Source: Tritrichomonas foetus
Lineage: Eukaryota; Parabasalia; Tritrichomonadida; Tritrichomonadidae
NCBI GenBank assembly: GCA_001839685.1
Contig: MLAK01001071.1
Span: forward strand, 78,080 to 142,079
Direction of reading: 5' to 3'
Length of the DNA stretch: 64,000 nt
In this document: positions 1 through 10,719 of the stretch, piece after piece
Layout of the letters: each line of letters starts with the position of its first letter
How positions within the stretch are numbered: position 1 is the first letter of the stretch
Translations under genes and position numbers: made by a program
Notes under the pieces: generated by a model
Told to the model about the DNA's origin: nothing
Seen by the model: only the letters and a program-made list of their open reading frames with translations
Database searches by the model: none

Positions 1-1185
1 TAATTTTTGGTTATTCTTTATCAATGTAATATGATCTAGAAGGAAATCATGGCATTGATTTCTAATAATCTTCGTGATACAAAACTACATCTGACATTGA
101 GAATCATAGTAATTGCACAAGGAACGGATAATAACTCAAAATCAAAACTTCATGTTCTTATTCTTAAACTTCTCAAAAATAAGATGTCAAGAAATTCGAT
201 CATTAAGAAATGTCAAAATAAACAAGTTTCTTCCCAGCTCTGCAAACAGTATAATAATAATTATTTGATGAAACAACAGATCTGATTATCGATATTATAA
301 AAAATCTCCTCGACAGAAGCACAATTAAATTTTTCTGGATATTTTTTTATTGAAATTTAACTGAATCTTTTTTAGTTTGTTTGTTTTGTTTGTTTAGTGC
401 GTACGTAAGCAACTTGTATTTAGTTCGTTAAACTTTCTTGGGATTTCAAGATTAAGAAGACAAATCATTAATTAATTAATGATCGAATTTGATATCTATC
501 TAAATTTATAGGCAAAAGCAATGAAAAATATTTTTCTGATGGAATTAATGTTATTGATCATTTTCTTCGTATTGAAGTTGGAATTTCTTTCGTTCGAAAA
601 TTTCTATACATTCCGTAATCATATAAAATAAATTGAATGTAGAAAAAAAATAGTCACAATTCAAAAAGTTCTCTCAATTTTTATTTTGAATGATACCATT
701 GAAACATATTTTGAGTGCTTTTTGATCGGTGAGACTACATCCTTAAAAATGGTTTTATTCTAATGAACGTTTAAAAATTGATGATTTGAATCCAACGTTG
801 GATTTCAATAATTTCTAACTAAAATTTCTCAAATCTTACATATACGAATAGTAATACTATTTTTGTATCATTCTAGATTATTATACAGATGGCAATAAAC
901 AATACTTTTAATTAACATCAGATTATTACCCATATGGGACAAAAAAACAGCTAATCACTTCCCATATGATCGAGAAATCCGAAATTCATAGAATAAATGA
1001 ATTGTTTATGATTATTTCATTGATTGCTTAACCCCAATACATAATTCTTTCTCATTTAATACAAATTTCCAATAAATTTTTTCTTTGATTATTTGGTCGA
1101 TTATAATAACTTAATGACCATATAACATCAGAAACTGTTTTTTTACAATTCATTCAAAAAAACTCTAAATCTTGTACGTTATTTG
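1..1185. other. Intergenic AT-rich DNA, no supported gene
   Basis: This stretch is AT-rich with dense stops in all frames. The only frame of note (49-285, 78 codons) has no recognisable domain and an Asn/Lys/Ile-rich composition expected from AT-rich non-coding DNA. Two perfect palindromes stand out: AATCCAACGTTGGATT at 789-804 and CCCATATGGG at 929-938. A TCATTC box lies about 33 nt before the ATG of the next gene. Nothing else can be supported. Confidence 0.6.
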
Positions 1186-4146
1186 ATGCCACCCCGCGGT
1201 GGGAAAATAGCTCGAATTAAAAAACCTTCGATTCAAACGCGCGATGTTAAATCAAGACGTGGACGGATTATGAAACGGAGTGGGGGAAAACATGAAAACG
1301 ACAATTACGAAGAAGACAATTATTCAAACGGTAGTTCAAGCCAGTACCACTCAGCGCAATTATCAAGAGACAATTCCAGTATCCGTCAGTCCCGCAGTAA
1401 TCTCCAGAGGAAAGATTCTTGGCTCGACAAGTTGCCGCCCGTAATAAAACCAGATGAAGAGCTACATCAAAAATTATCGAAAGAAAGACGTGAATACGAA
1501 AAGCAAAAGCACCAAGATTTCTGCCGTAATGAGTTATACGCAATGTTAAACATTGCTATGAAAGAAATTGACATGCCAATTGAAAAAAGAGAAAAATATC
1601 ATTCAAGAGCAAAAGTAGATTTTTATCAAGAGTTGCTACATGATGGACCAGATGATATTTCTGTAAACAAATCATTTAGATCAATGACTCCAGCAAGCAG
1701 TAGAAAAGTTGAGCAAGTCGAAGTTGGAATTAAACAACTTTTGGATTCAAATCTAGTTTCTATTGAAGAAGCTTTTAAAGATCTGTCTCAAAAAGCTCTC
1801 AAAAATGACATTAATTTCGATCCTAATCCAGAATTAGATAAAACTCTTATGAAAATTAATGAAGGAATGCAAGCATATATAAATCAAAATGATCCAACAA
1901 GTTTAATAGAATTTCCTTTCTTAATTTGTGTTATTGGTCCACCATGTAGTGGAAAAACTACAATATGTCAATTTATAACGAAATATTTTGATGTGAATTT
2001 GATTACTGTAGATTCATCTTTATTAAGCGATGAAAATCAAAATTCGACTGATGAAAATTCTTTTCAAAGTATTATTAGTTCTACTGACGATAAAGTAATT
2101 ATTAGTTCTATTATTAATGAGATTGCTGAACTTCCTCCAAATAAAGGAGTTTTGATTCAAGGATTCCCTGAAACTAAAGCTCAATTAACATCTCTTGAAA
2201 AAAGTTTACAAACTAGCGCAAAGAAAAGAGGTGATCCAAGATTCGCTTTAATTAGTGGATTAATTCGAACAAATTTATCACAAGAAGAAGCAATTTCTCA
2301 ATCATCAGGTAGACTAATTGATAAATCTACAGGAATCATTTTTCATTCGACTTTTAATCCACCAAATAATCCACCTAATGCCAAAGTTATTTATGATCCT
2401 GAGCCAAATCCACCACCGAGTGATTTTGCAAATAATTATCCAAAATTAATTCCTCAATTAAATACTATTGAAAATATTGTTAAAAAAACTGGACAGACTA
2501 TTTCGATTGGATTGTGTGAAAGCATTGGTCAATTAAATTTGAAAATTGAATCTTTTCTCAAAATTATTTATAAAACGAAAAATTTGGATGTTCCTTTTGA
2601 ATCTTTTGTCGTTTTTGAAACGCAAGAGCAATTTCAATATGCAAAATTTTGTTATGACGTTTTTAATAAATGGAATAAAGAATTGATTCCCATTTTTGGT
2701 AAAGAACTTGGAGAACTTTACATTCGAGTTGATGCAGCAAAAGATAAAATTGAATATTTAACAAAAGTAACGCAAGATAGTTTTTTATTAACGATTTCAA
2801 GACCAGATGATCGAAAAGAAATTGCTGATGAATTTCAGCGTAAAAATGATCTTCAGAATAAATCTGATTTTTATCATATGATATGGCAAAAGTCAATTGA
2901 GGTTCGAAATTCGAATTATAAATTAGCTGAAAAACTTTTAAAAAATTCATCGATTAAAACATTAAAAAATTATTTCGAAAAGAATGAAGAAATTATTTTT
3001 AGTGCTTTATTAAGACGTTATTTTTTAGTTGAGTGGTTTTCAACTACTTTCTCTCCATTAATAAATGGAAATGATGCAAATGTGTCTTTAGAAATTCCAG
3101 AACCATATATTCCAGAATTCGATCCATCGAATTTGAAGCAACTTTGTACAATTTTTGGATTAAAACAAATAGTTCAAAGAAATATTTCAAAGAGTAGTCT
3201 TTCTTTAGTTAATCCGAACTCTAATACAACAAATAGCCAAAATAACTTATCTACCTCATTTGCATATTTACAAACACCTGTTCGTGTTCCACAAGTATCA
3301 ATGACCCCGTCTAAAGAAGATACAAAAATTTCTCTTGTTGATATGAGATTTATACGAAAACCTTTATTTTCTTCAAAAATTAAATTTGATCATGCACAAT
3401 CAAATAATATAACACCACGTGATTCTCCTGTCAAAATGACTAAAACTAAAAAGGTTCCAACAAAAGAAGAAAATATTCTTAATTTCCTTGATTATGTATG
3501 TCATGAAACCAAAAGTAAAGTAATGAAGCCTGAAGTTGAATTCATGAAGAAAATATTTGTTTATTTTTCTGATCTCAAAAAAATGATTAATCTTGAAATT
3601 GATGAATCTTTGAGAGCATTAAGAGTGGATTTATTTGAAATGATTCATAAAAAATGTTCACGAGAAATGGAAAAATTTAGTCAACAATTTCGATTATTCA
3701 AAAAAGGAAATGAAATTACTGGTAGTTTATTCAATTTTGATACAAGTCAGCTTGATCAAGATTGTCTCGAAATATTTGAGAAACTTGATGGAAAACTACC
3801 AAGAGAGGATGAACAAATTAACATTCCTCTTGAAAAAATTAAGCAATTTTACAAATATTATTTTCCAAAAGGTGGATTTGAATCATTAAATAACATTTTG
3901 CAAGTACTGAAAGAGCTTAACTTTGATACACATGAATTATATTTGATTGAAGCCTATATTAAAATGTACACACTTCCTGATTATATTGATGTTCTACCAT
4001 TTATTCAATCACTAGCACCCGATGATGTTTTAATTGAAGAAGTAAGGCCAAAAACTCCGATGTCAGTCTCTAGTTTGGACTCAAATGGTGAAAATCGGAT
4101 TCATGCAAGTGAAAACTCACTCTTAGTGTGTGATAGTATGATTTAA
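1186..4146 (+). CDS. Adenylate-kinase-like domain protein, probably SPEF2/CPC1-type axonemal protein
   Basis: A 986-residue protein; the first ATG is at 1186, preceded in frame by a TTG. Seen: a basic, low-complexity N-terminus (about 1-100), then a P-loop GPPCSGKTT at residues 251-259 and a LID-like segment from G375 (GRLID, then STGIIFHSTFNPP). These are hallmarks of adenylate-kinase domains, and the extended PP-rich LID resembles the domain in SPEF2/CPC1. A helical, charged region follows and a helical C-terminus ends the protein. Family knowledge: SPEF2 (CPC1 in Chlamydomonas) sits on the C1b projection of the flagellar central pair and usually carries an N-terminal CH domain. None is visible here, and the protein is about half the length of human SPEF2. 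An AK7/AK9-type protein is the main alternative. The axonemal role is inferred, helped by a HYDIN gene in the same window. Confidence 0.6.
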   Translation: MPPRGGKIARIKKPSIQTRDVKSRRGRIMKRSGGKHENDNYEEDNYSNGSSSQYHSAQLSRDNSSIRQSRSNLQRKDSWLDKLPPVIKPDEELHQKLSKERREYEKQKHQDFCRNELYAMLNIAMKEIDMPIEKREKYHSRAKVDFYQELLHDGPDDISVNKSFRSMTPASSRKVEQVEVGIKQLLDSNLVSIEEAFKDLSQKALKNDINFDPNPELDKTLMKINEGMQAYINQNDPTSLIEFPFLICVIGPPCSGKTTICQFITKYFDVNLITVDSSLLSDENQNSTDENSFQSIISSTDDKVIISSIINEIAELPPNKGVLIQGFPETKAQLTSLEKSLQTSAKKRGDPRFALISGLIRTNLSQEEAISQSSGRLIDKSTGIIFHSTFNPPNNPPNAKVIYDPEPNPPPSDFANNYPKLIPQLNTIENIVKKTGQTISIGLCESIGQLNLKIESFLKIIYKTKNLDVPFESFVVFETQEQFQYAKFCYDVFNKWNKELIPIFGKELGELYIRVDAAKDKIEYLTKVTQDSFLLTISRPDDRKEIADEFQRKNDLQNKSDFYHMIWQKSIEVRNSNYKLAEKLLKNSSIKTLKNYFEKNEEIIFSALLRRYFLVEWFSTTFSPLINGNDANVSLEIPEPYIPEFDPSNLKQLCTIFGLKQIVQRNISKSSLSLVNPNSNTTNSQNNLSTSFAYLQTPVRVPQVSMTPSKEDTKISLVDMRFIRKPLFSSKIKFDHAQSNNITPRDSPVKMTKTKKVPTKEENILNFLDYVCHETKSKVMKPEVEFMKKIFVYFSDLKKMINLEIDESLRALRVDLFEMIHKKCSREMEKFSQQFRLFKKGNEITGSLFNFDTSQLDQDCLEIFEKLDGKLPREDEQINIPLEKIKQFYKYYFPKGGFESLNNILQVLKELNFDTHELYLIEAYIKMYTLPDYIDVLPFIQSLAPDDVLIEEVRPKTPMSVSSLDSNGENRIHASENSLLVCDSMI

Positions 4147-4364
4147 TTATCGGTGTATATATTTATTTTACATTTTGTTTATATTAAAATTTGTTGATAG
4201 ATATTATATTATCATATGGTGTTTAACATATCCAAATCGCAATGATTCTTGTGTTTTTAAATATAAATATGAATAAGTACTTATTCTTAATAGACAATAA
4301 AAAAATCTGTTTTCGTTTAAAAATATGAACCAAAGAATTCTATATTAGTGAGCTCAAGATGATA

Positions 4365-6020
4365 TTATCCTCGAGATGATGGTCCAGTCATTTTCAGTTG
4401 AATAAAACGATATTTATTTTGTGACTGGGATATTTTCTCGATTTCAAAAGTTTCAACTTGTCTCTCATAACAGAACGTTTGGTTATAATTATGAGAATCA
4501 AGTTTATCCCATTGTTGTTTATCATTAGAACCTTCAATAATCCATGAACGAAGAAAATCTGGAGAAAAACTTTTGCCAGATTTTATTGAATAGTGGGACA
4601 ATGTGATTTGATGATCTTTAAAATCGAAACACAGATAAGAATTTACTTTGTCTTCTGGGAAATAACTAATTTCCTTATCATTATAGTCAAAAAGAATTGA
4701 AAAAGATTTATTTATGGAGGGATTACCTGTTATATCAACGATTCCAGCTTCATAAACATTTTTCTTAACTCTTCTTGTTAATTCATAGATACTTCCTTGA
4801 AATGAGCGTTCTGAATTCACATATTGTGCATTGAATGTCGGTATTCTATCTTTGATTATAGATTTGATTAATGAAATTTCTTGGTAAAGCTTGTCATTAT
4901 ATTCATTTTTGATGTGCTTTGAATTTTTTTCATGACGTTTTTCGAAATGTTTATTGATATAATCATTACTTCGAATAATCAACTCATTTTGCTTAATATC
5001 ATCATAGGATTTCTTTAAATATAATATCTTGGTATTTAAATACTTACATTGTTCTTTAAGTTGTTGTGCGAATTCCGATTTTAGAGCTTCAATTTCTTTC
5101 TTTTGATCAGATAACTGTTTCTTAATTAGATTATTAATTGAGTTAATAATAGAAGACTGTTGTTCAACCTTCTTTTCAAATTGTGAAATAAGTGTTTCAT
5201 TGGAATGTTGTTGAATTATTAAACGTGAAATTAAAGTACTGGAATGTTTTGGTTGATAAGAGTCACAAAAAACTAGATGTTGAATTAATCTTTCAACTTC
5301 TTCTTCATTAATTTCATTATAATCTAAAAACGAAGTAAATGATTGCAAAATTAATTTTTGTTTATGAAATTTTCTTTCATTTTCTTTTCTATCTTTGTAA
5401 GTTTTTTGAAATTCATCAAAAATGGTGAGAATGAATTCGAAAAGAAGATGATGATCCTTCACCACAAGTGAAGGAGATTTTAGAAATCGATATATAGTTG
5501 AATATTTAAATTTTAATAATAAGCCACTTTTGATACTCTGATCAAAGTGTTTGGAAATAATACTGTATATTTCGTCTGTCATGCAATAATTCTCATTCAA
5601 GGCATTGTTTTCTTTTTCGTTGGAAATGATTTCATTTAAAAGATGTGTAAAAAAAGGACATGTGCTTAGATACTTTTGAAGACTCAAAAATAATTCATGA
5701 TATTCATATCGAGAACTTAATTCCAACAATTCGAAAACATTAGACTCTCTCAATTCGATTTCTCGACTTTTCATTGAAAAAATAAAACTTCGAAAAGTTT
5801 CTGTTGAATATTTATCTGAAAGATCATTTTCTTTTTGTTCAAAAAGATGTTTCTGTTTTCGAAAAAAACGGCACTTGAAGAAAAAAATATTTTTTTCAGT
5901 TTCTATTCTTTCACCATGATACACAATAATAAGGCGATTTTCCGGCTCCTCTTCAGTTAAATCATCAATTTTCAATAAGTCAAAACTAGAATTATTTTTC
6001 CAGTCAGCTCTCTTATCCAT
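4365..6020 (-). CDS. BTB-like protein with coiled coil and C-terminal F5/8C domain, premature stop
   Basis: A 551-residue protein read from the ATG at 6018-6020; the longer frame begins only at a TTG. A TCATTG box lies 5 nt upstream of the ATG. Seen: a BTB/POZ-like N-terminal third (YHGERIETEKNIFFFKCRFF onward), a BACK-like helical middle, a Gln/Lys/Glu-rich coiled coil, and a C-terminal discoidin-like (F5/8C) domain containing LRSWIIEGSNDKQQWDKL. Family knowledge: trichomonads carry many such proteins, which normally end in an IEF(F/Y)G strand. Here TAA at 4365-4367 stops translation just after GPSSRG, yet the frame runs on for 15 codons (4320-4364) coding LTNIEFFG to a second stop at 4317-4319. 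The first stop is therefore a recent nonsense change, a readthrough site or a sequence error. Role unknown, possibly a ubiquitin-ligase adaptor or a scaffold. Confidence 0.8.
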   Translation of the reverse strand: MDKRADWKNNSSFDLLKIDDLTEEEPENRLIIVYHGERIETEKNIFFFKCRFFRKQKHLFEQKENDLSDKYSTETFRSFIFSMKSREIELRESNVFELLELSSRYEYHELFLSLQKYLSTCPFFTHLLNEIISNEKENNALNENYCMTDEIYSIISKHFDQSIKSGLLLKFKYSTIYRFLKSPSLVVKDHHLLFEFILTIFDEFQKTYKDRKENERKFHKQKLILQSFTSFLDYNEINEEEVERLIQHLVFCDSYQPKHSSTLISRLIIQQHSNETLISQFEKKVEQQSSIINSINNLIKKQLSDQKKEIEALKSEFAQQLKEQCKYLNTKILYLKKSYDDIKQNELIIRSNDYINKHFEKRHEKNSKHIKNEYNDKLYQEISLIKSIIKDRIPTFNAQYVNSERSFQGSIYELTRRVKKNVYEAGIVDITGNPSINKSFSILFDYNDKEISYFPEDKVNSYLCFDFKDHQITLSHYSIKSGKSFSPDFLRSWIIEGSNDKQQWDKLDSHNYNQTFCYERQVETFEIEKISQSQNKYRFIQLKMTGPSSRG

Positions 6021-6024
6021 TTGA

Positions 6025-6030
6025 CAATGA
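6025..6030 (-). promoter_or_regulatory. Initiator-like TCATTG box
   Basis: On the minus strand TCATTG begins 10 nt before the ATG ending at 6020. It resembles the trichomonad initiator TCA(Y)(T/A), which sets the transcription start just ahead of the start codon. It supports the choice of this ATG over the upstream TTG. No transcript data are available. Confidence 0.4.
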
Positions 6031-6206
6031 AGTTTTTTATTTGTTTCTTTAATGAATATCAATTGAATTTCATTTTTTTCTTTTTAACCGCCTTTTTGTC
6101 TTTCAACCGTTTTTTATTCGGTCGCCCGAATAATTATAGAAATTTTCAATAAAAAAGACCGTTAATTTTTTACGTAAACGAAAAAAAAATTGAAAATAAA
6201 ATAAAA

Positions 6207-8468
6207 ATGAGTTCTCTTCCTTTAGAAATCTCCAAACGCCTTGTCAATAAGGAAGTGCAGACAACGACCTCTCTCCAAGTCGGCCTGTTCAATTTCGAAA
6301 ACGATCAAATTAAATTAAATCAGGAAGTACCGTACAAATTCCAATACAGCAAGGAAAACGTTGAATGCCTTGTTTCAGCGGTTCAAGGCGACGACGAGAC
6401 CATCCGAAACAAAGGAAGAGTTTTAAATCCAAATATTCGAAGATTCCATCAATTAATTAAATCTTTGAAAAATCAAATCGACCAAAACTCACACAATTTA
6501 ACTCGAAAGCAGACTCAGGAACTAACAGAACGAATGATTCGCGAACTTGCACGTGCCATCGATCCAGCGTCCCGTCATTCAAAGCCATCAAATTTATTCA
6601 GTCATCAGAAGTTCGAACAGCCAATCAAAGTCGGCAAAGCGATTATTTATCAAGACGATGGACTTACACAAACCGAATACGAAGCTATATATACTTATCA
6701 GCAGAGATTATACTTGATAAATGATTCATCATCGATTCGTTTCGATCACGTACCGGCAAACAGTCTAGTTACTGGCGAGGAAATTATGTTGACATCGAGA
6801 AAGAAGGATAACATCGGATATGTGAAGTTTTTCGATGGAGAAAATGAAGACGATAGCACATCATTCGACGACGATAGAAATTCATCAAATGATAGTTACG
6901 ATAGCAACGATTATTCGCATTCAAAAAGTTCTATCGGACTGAAGAGTGGGCAACCAAATATTTCAGTAATTGAGCCAATTACTGATGATGATCGTGATTT
7001 ATATCTGATTCATTCTCTTGGATCAACAAATGGAAAAATGAATCTTCGTTCTCTTGTTAATCCATATGATTTTTCGTTTATTGACGTCATTTTAAGTATT
7101 CCAAAGTTAACCCAACAAGAAGCAAACGGTCTTTTGACATTCCTTTATAAATCAAACTATCTTTCTGCTTTCGTTCGTTCAAAATTATGCCAATTTCTTT
7201 ATGAACGAAGTATTGATCCAAAAAGTGACACTAAACCTGAAGTAAAAAGTGACACTCGTGGATGTCCTTGGCCAGAACTTCTTGGTCGTTTCCTCACTTT
7301 GTTACAACATAGTTGGTTCATTGAATCTGCCCAAAAAATGGCCAACTTGGAACTTCCTCAAGTTGTCAAAAGTTTATCAGATTTGAGCCCACAAGCTATT
7401 CTTCTTTTAGATATCATAATGTGTGAATTTGAAGGACTTGAATCTTGTGGCGATGAGTGTGAATTCCTTTGGGAGTTCCTTTGTCGTTCGGTCTTTACAA
7501 ACGCTTGTCTCGGCCGCGACAATGAAAGCATCGCCCGAAGGAGGAAATTGGAAGCGCTTTTAAGGGGAACAATTGAAAAGCCTGAAAACTCACGCACAAG
7601 GCTTGTTACACGAAAAACTATTTCGAAGCTGCATGATCTTGCACAAAACTGGCGTCCAGCAACAACAAGATTCAGCCAATCTGATTTTCTTCATAAGTTC
7701 ATCGTTAATCATGCAGATGAAATCCTTGTGGTATTAAAGAACATTCCACGAACAAGTGAAGAAGCTTCACCACTTTTCTATCCAATTGCACTTGAAATTC
7801 ATGATGCACTTTTGCATATTAATGAATTCCACGCAATGGATATTATATCTGAAGAATCGGGAATTATCAGCGAAGTATCAATCAGACAAACTGAATCTGA
7901 TATTAGCTATTCACGTTCACGCTCATCTAAATCAACATCCAAGGCTTCTCGTGTTTCTTCTGAGGCATCATCAAGGTCTTCGAGAACACAAAATTCTTCA
8001 CGATCTCCTTCAAGATCATCAAAAGCAGGTTCTAGAACAGCGTCTAAGGCTGCTCCTTCGAAATCATCAACAAGATCAAATGCAAAATCAAGAAGTGGAA
8101 ATTCATCAAGAAGAGATGAGGAAGATTCGATTCGAAGTGGAAAAGGAAGAACCTCTACTCGAAAAGAAGAGCCAGAATTTTTGTCTGAGAATTCCGATAC
8201 TGCTTCTTACACAGGTGAAGAACTCACAGTATCTTCTGGAATGTCTAAATCAAAGAGTGGAAGTAAATACAGTGTTGCATCAAAATCAAGGAACTCAGAA
8301 AAGTCAGTTAATTCTTATTCAAGATCAAGAAACTCTGCACCAAGATCGAAATCGAATACAAGATCAAATGCTTCATCAGGCAGAAAAGCACCAGTGTCAC
8401 CAAAATCTGAATACTCCTACAGAGATGAAGAAGATTATAGCATTGACTCACTTGATATCAGACATTAA
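6207..8468 (+). CDS. Unrecognised 753-aa protein with Ser/Arg-rich tail
   Basis: Not recognised. The ATG at 6207 follows a very A-rich leader, and the gene is divergent from the BTB-like gene with 186 nt between starts. Seen: a globular N-terminal half (about 1-210); an acidic Asp/Ser-rich linker (about 215-245); a helical region with Cys residues around 385-430 (ESCGDECEFLWEFLCRSVF); and from about residue 560 a long Ser/Arg/Lys-rich disordered tail with repeated SRS, SSR and SKS units. The tail superficially resembles RS domains of splicing factors, but no RRM or other RNA-binding module is visible, so a splicing role is not supported. Codon usage is less AT-biased at the 5' end, suggesting higher expression. 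The tail is a likely phosphorylation target. A cytoskeletal or lineage-specific protein is possible. Confidence 0.75.
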   Translation: MSSLPLEISKRLVNKEVQTTTSLQVGLFNFENDQIKLNQEVPYKFQYSKENVECLVSAVQGDDETIRNKGRVLNPNIRRFHQLIKSLKNQIDQNSHNLTRKQTQELTERMIRELARAIDPASRHSKPSNLFSHQKFEQPIKVGKAIIYQDDGLTQTEYEAIYTYQQRLYLINDSSSIRFDHVPANSLVTGEEIMLTSRKKDNIGYVKFFDGENEDDSTSFDDDRNSSNDSYDSNDYSHSKSSIGLKSGQPNISVIEPITDDDRDLYLIHSLGSTNGKMNLRSLVNPYDFSFIDVILSIPKLTQQEANGLLTFLYKSNYLSAFVRSKLCQFLYERSIDPKSDTKPEVKSDTRGCPWPELLGRFLTLLQHSWFIESAQKMANLELPQVVKSLSDLSPQAILLLDIIMCEFEGLESCGDECEFLWEFLCRSVFTNACLGRDNESIARRRKLEALLRGTIEKPENSRTRLVTRKTISKLHDLAQNWRPATTRFSQSDFLHKFIVNHADEILVVLKNIPRTSEEASPLFYPIALEIHDALLHINEFHAMDIISEESGIISEVSIRQTESDISYSRSRSSKSTSKASRVSSEASSRSSRTQNSSRSPSRSSKAGSRTASKAAPSKSSTRSNAKSRSGNSSRRDEEDSIRSGKGRTSTRKEEPEFLSENSDTASYTGEELTVSSGMSKSKSGSKYSVASKSRNSEKSVNSYSRSRNSAPRSKSNTRSNASSGRKAPVSPKSEYSYRDEEDYSIDSLDIRH

Positions 8469-8634
8469 AATGCTTATGATGAGAAATAAAGAAATGTTAA
8501 TTTTTAGTAAAAGAAAATATGGGAAATGATTATTTTACTTCTTTTAATTATCTACGATTATTAAAGATGCTATTAGTAGGGATTGAAGTTCCTTGTTGAT
8601 GTTCTACAAAACAAGACTAAATAATATGTCAGTT

Positions 8635-8651
8635 GTTGTCAGTTTGACAAC
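8635..8651. repeat. Inverted repeat upstream of ankyrin pseudogene
   Basis: GTTGTCA-GTT-TGACAAC is a perfect 7-bp inverted repeat with a 3-nt loop. It extends imperfectly outward (CAGTTGTTGTCA against TGACAACTGCTG, 10 of 12) and is followed by further TCAG/TGACAG copies. It lies about 45-60 nt before the start codon of the decayed ankyrin gene. It could be a remnant operator or transcription-factor site; no function can be shown. Confidence 0.45.
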
Positions 8652-8695
8652 TGCTGACAGTCAGATTAGTTCAGAAGACTATTTCGTTAATTATT

Positions 8696-10523
8696 ATGAT
8701 GAAATTATCCCCGGGGAAAATTCACGAATTGGAAACATCAATTAATATGTTAAAAGAAATGCAGTTGATCTTTGAATCAGCAATGGAAATCCATTCACTC
8801 AATGAGATTACAAATAACATTAGTTTAGCAGAATTGTTTAATATGTTTCAAAACATTGATATAAAAAACAATTATCCAATTTATGAAGCTTTTCTCCAAA
8901 TATTGTCACACAAATTTTTCATCAATCATGTTACAAAAAACGTTTCTCTTTACTATACGATTTTAGAAGAGTTAATCATTAAGCACTCATTGTTAAAAGT
9001 TTTTCATTATTCAACTATTACAGCTATATTTTATCCCAATCCTATTCTTTTACTTCATATTAATACGTATAGCTATCAAAATTGCAAAGAATTTATTTTA
9101 AATGAAAAACAGTTAAAAGAATTAAAAATAAATGTTGAAGAATTCGAAAACAATACCAAGATTCCAAACAATGAACCATATTCTAACATTGGTATAACTC
9201 AAATAATTAGAGAAGATAATTTAAATGCATTTATTCAGTATTTATCAAACGAAAACTTTGATTTAAATTCCCAAATAGTTAATCCTTATCTCAATCATGA
9301 AATTACACTTCTAGAATATTCTATGATTTATGGATCGATAAATATCTTCAAATATCTCTGGTTGAATAAAGCTTTGTGTTCACAAGAGTCTTTGAAATAC
9401 AGTATTATTGGTGGGAATTATGATATTATCCACATTCTTGAAGACGAAACTAAATATCTATTTGAAGAAGAATGTCTTAGAATATCAATAAAATATCATC
9501 AAAGGGCAGTTACAGAGTATTTACTTACAACAAGTCGGAATAATTTCTCTTTAAGCAGAAAGAATAAGCTATTATTTTATCTCGATGCATTTGACTTTCT
9601 TGAGTTGAATAATATCATGGAAGAATATTTGATTGATGAGAATATGGGAATGCATGAAATCGTAAATGAAATGATTCCATTGAGAATATCAATCGTAAAA
9701 ACATATTTATTATTTGATTTTTTCCTTCATTCTTTCGACATCGATATTAATTATAAAGAACTAATTCATTCTATTATGAACAATAATTTTAAATTCTATT
9801 TTACCAGGAATTTATTAGCAAATTTAATAAGTCATCTCTTCATTATGCATGTGTTGAATATAACTTTGAAATTTTTAATTTATTATTATCGCAGAGTAAT
9901 ATTGATATTAATATCCGGGATAGTGTTTTTGTTCTTAGATCATAGTACATGCCTCCTTATAAATGGAATAATATTGTGTTACATGATACACCACTTCATT
10001 ATGCTTGTCTAAGTTCCAATATAGAAATGATAAAGCTATTATTATCACAATCTAATATTGATATTAATATTCACAATAAAATTGGAATTAAATCTAAAAA
10101 TATCTCCAATCATTTAGATGAAATCAGAAACATTCATTTATATAACTCCTTTGCATAATATTTGCTATATTGGAAATGAGGAGATTTTAACTTTTTATCT
10201 CCAAAACTCAAAATTGAATGTAAATCCATGTGATGCAGTTATTAATAGTATTTTATTGTTTCTTAATTTAAAAATTTTTGGAATTTGATAATGTTATCAT
10301 CGAACACCACTTCATTATGCATGCGAGAAAGGATATATCGAATTAGTTAAAATATTGTTTTGTCATCCATTGATTAAGATCAACTTAAAAGATGCAGTTT
10401 GACATATGGCTTAAGGTTAATACAAGTATTAATAAGGAATTTTTTTTGATTATTAATGATACACCATTTCAAGAAGCCTGCAACAATCATCATTACCAGA
10501 TAATGGATTTGTTTACAAATCAT
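8696..10523 (+). pseudogene. Ankyrin-repeat (DUF3447-type) protein, multiply frameshifted
   Basis: The first 300 or so codons from ATG 8696 encode the helical N-terminal region typical of trichomonad ankyrin proteins. Around 9780-9830 the ankyrin signal leaves this frame: SSLHYACVEYN and DTPLHYACLSSN with LLLSQSNIDINI lie in another frame, interrupted by TAG at 9943-9945. The signal moves again near 10135 (TPLHNICYIGN), and further pieces (TPLHYACEKGYIELVKIL near 10305, DTPFQEACNN near 10457) are separated by stops. At least three frame changes and several stops indicate a genuine pseudogene, not one sequencing slip. Intact members of this family have many C-terminal ankyrin repeats that bind proteins. 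The first 438 codons could still yield a truncated product. Confidence 0.8.
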
Positions 10524-10719
10524 ATCAATTCTACTAATAGAATATAACATATCATCTGATTCATGTATAATAAACATATTCAGCTTCTTAATAAACATAT
10601 TTATATTCTTAATAAACATATATCACCAAGTAATGTGTTTTGATTGAGTTATCAATTGAACTGAAAAAAATGAAAATCAGAAAGTGAATAGAAAACATAT
10701 TTAATAAAACAAAGAGGGA

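Noticed and set aside
49..285. 78-codon frame at the window start
   Set aside because: No domain, AT-driven residue composition and no initiator-like box; it could be a relic but cannot be supported.
7756..8529. 257-codon plus-strand frame rich in His, Gln and Leu
   Set aside because: It is a shadow of the Ser/Arg-rich tail of the 6207-8468 gene in another frame; repetitive SR codons keep it open.
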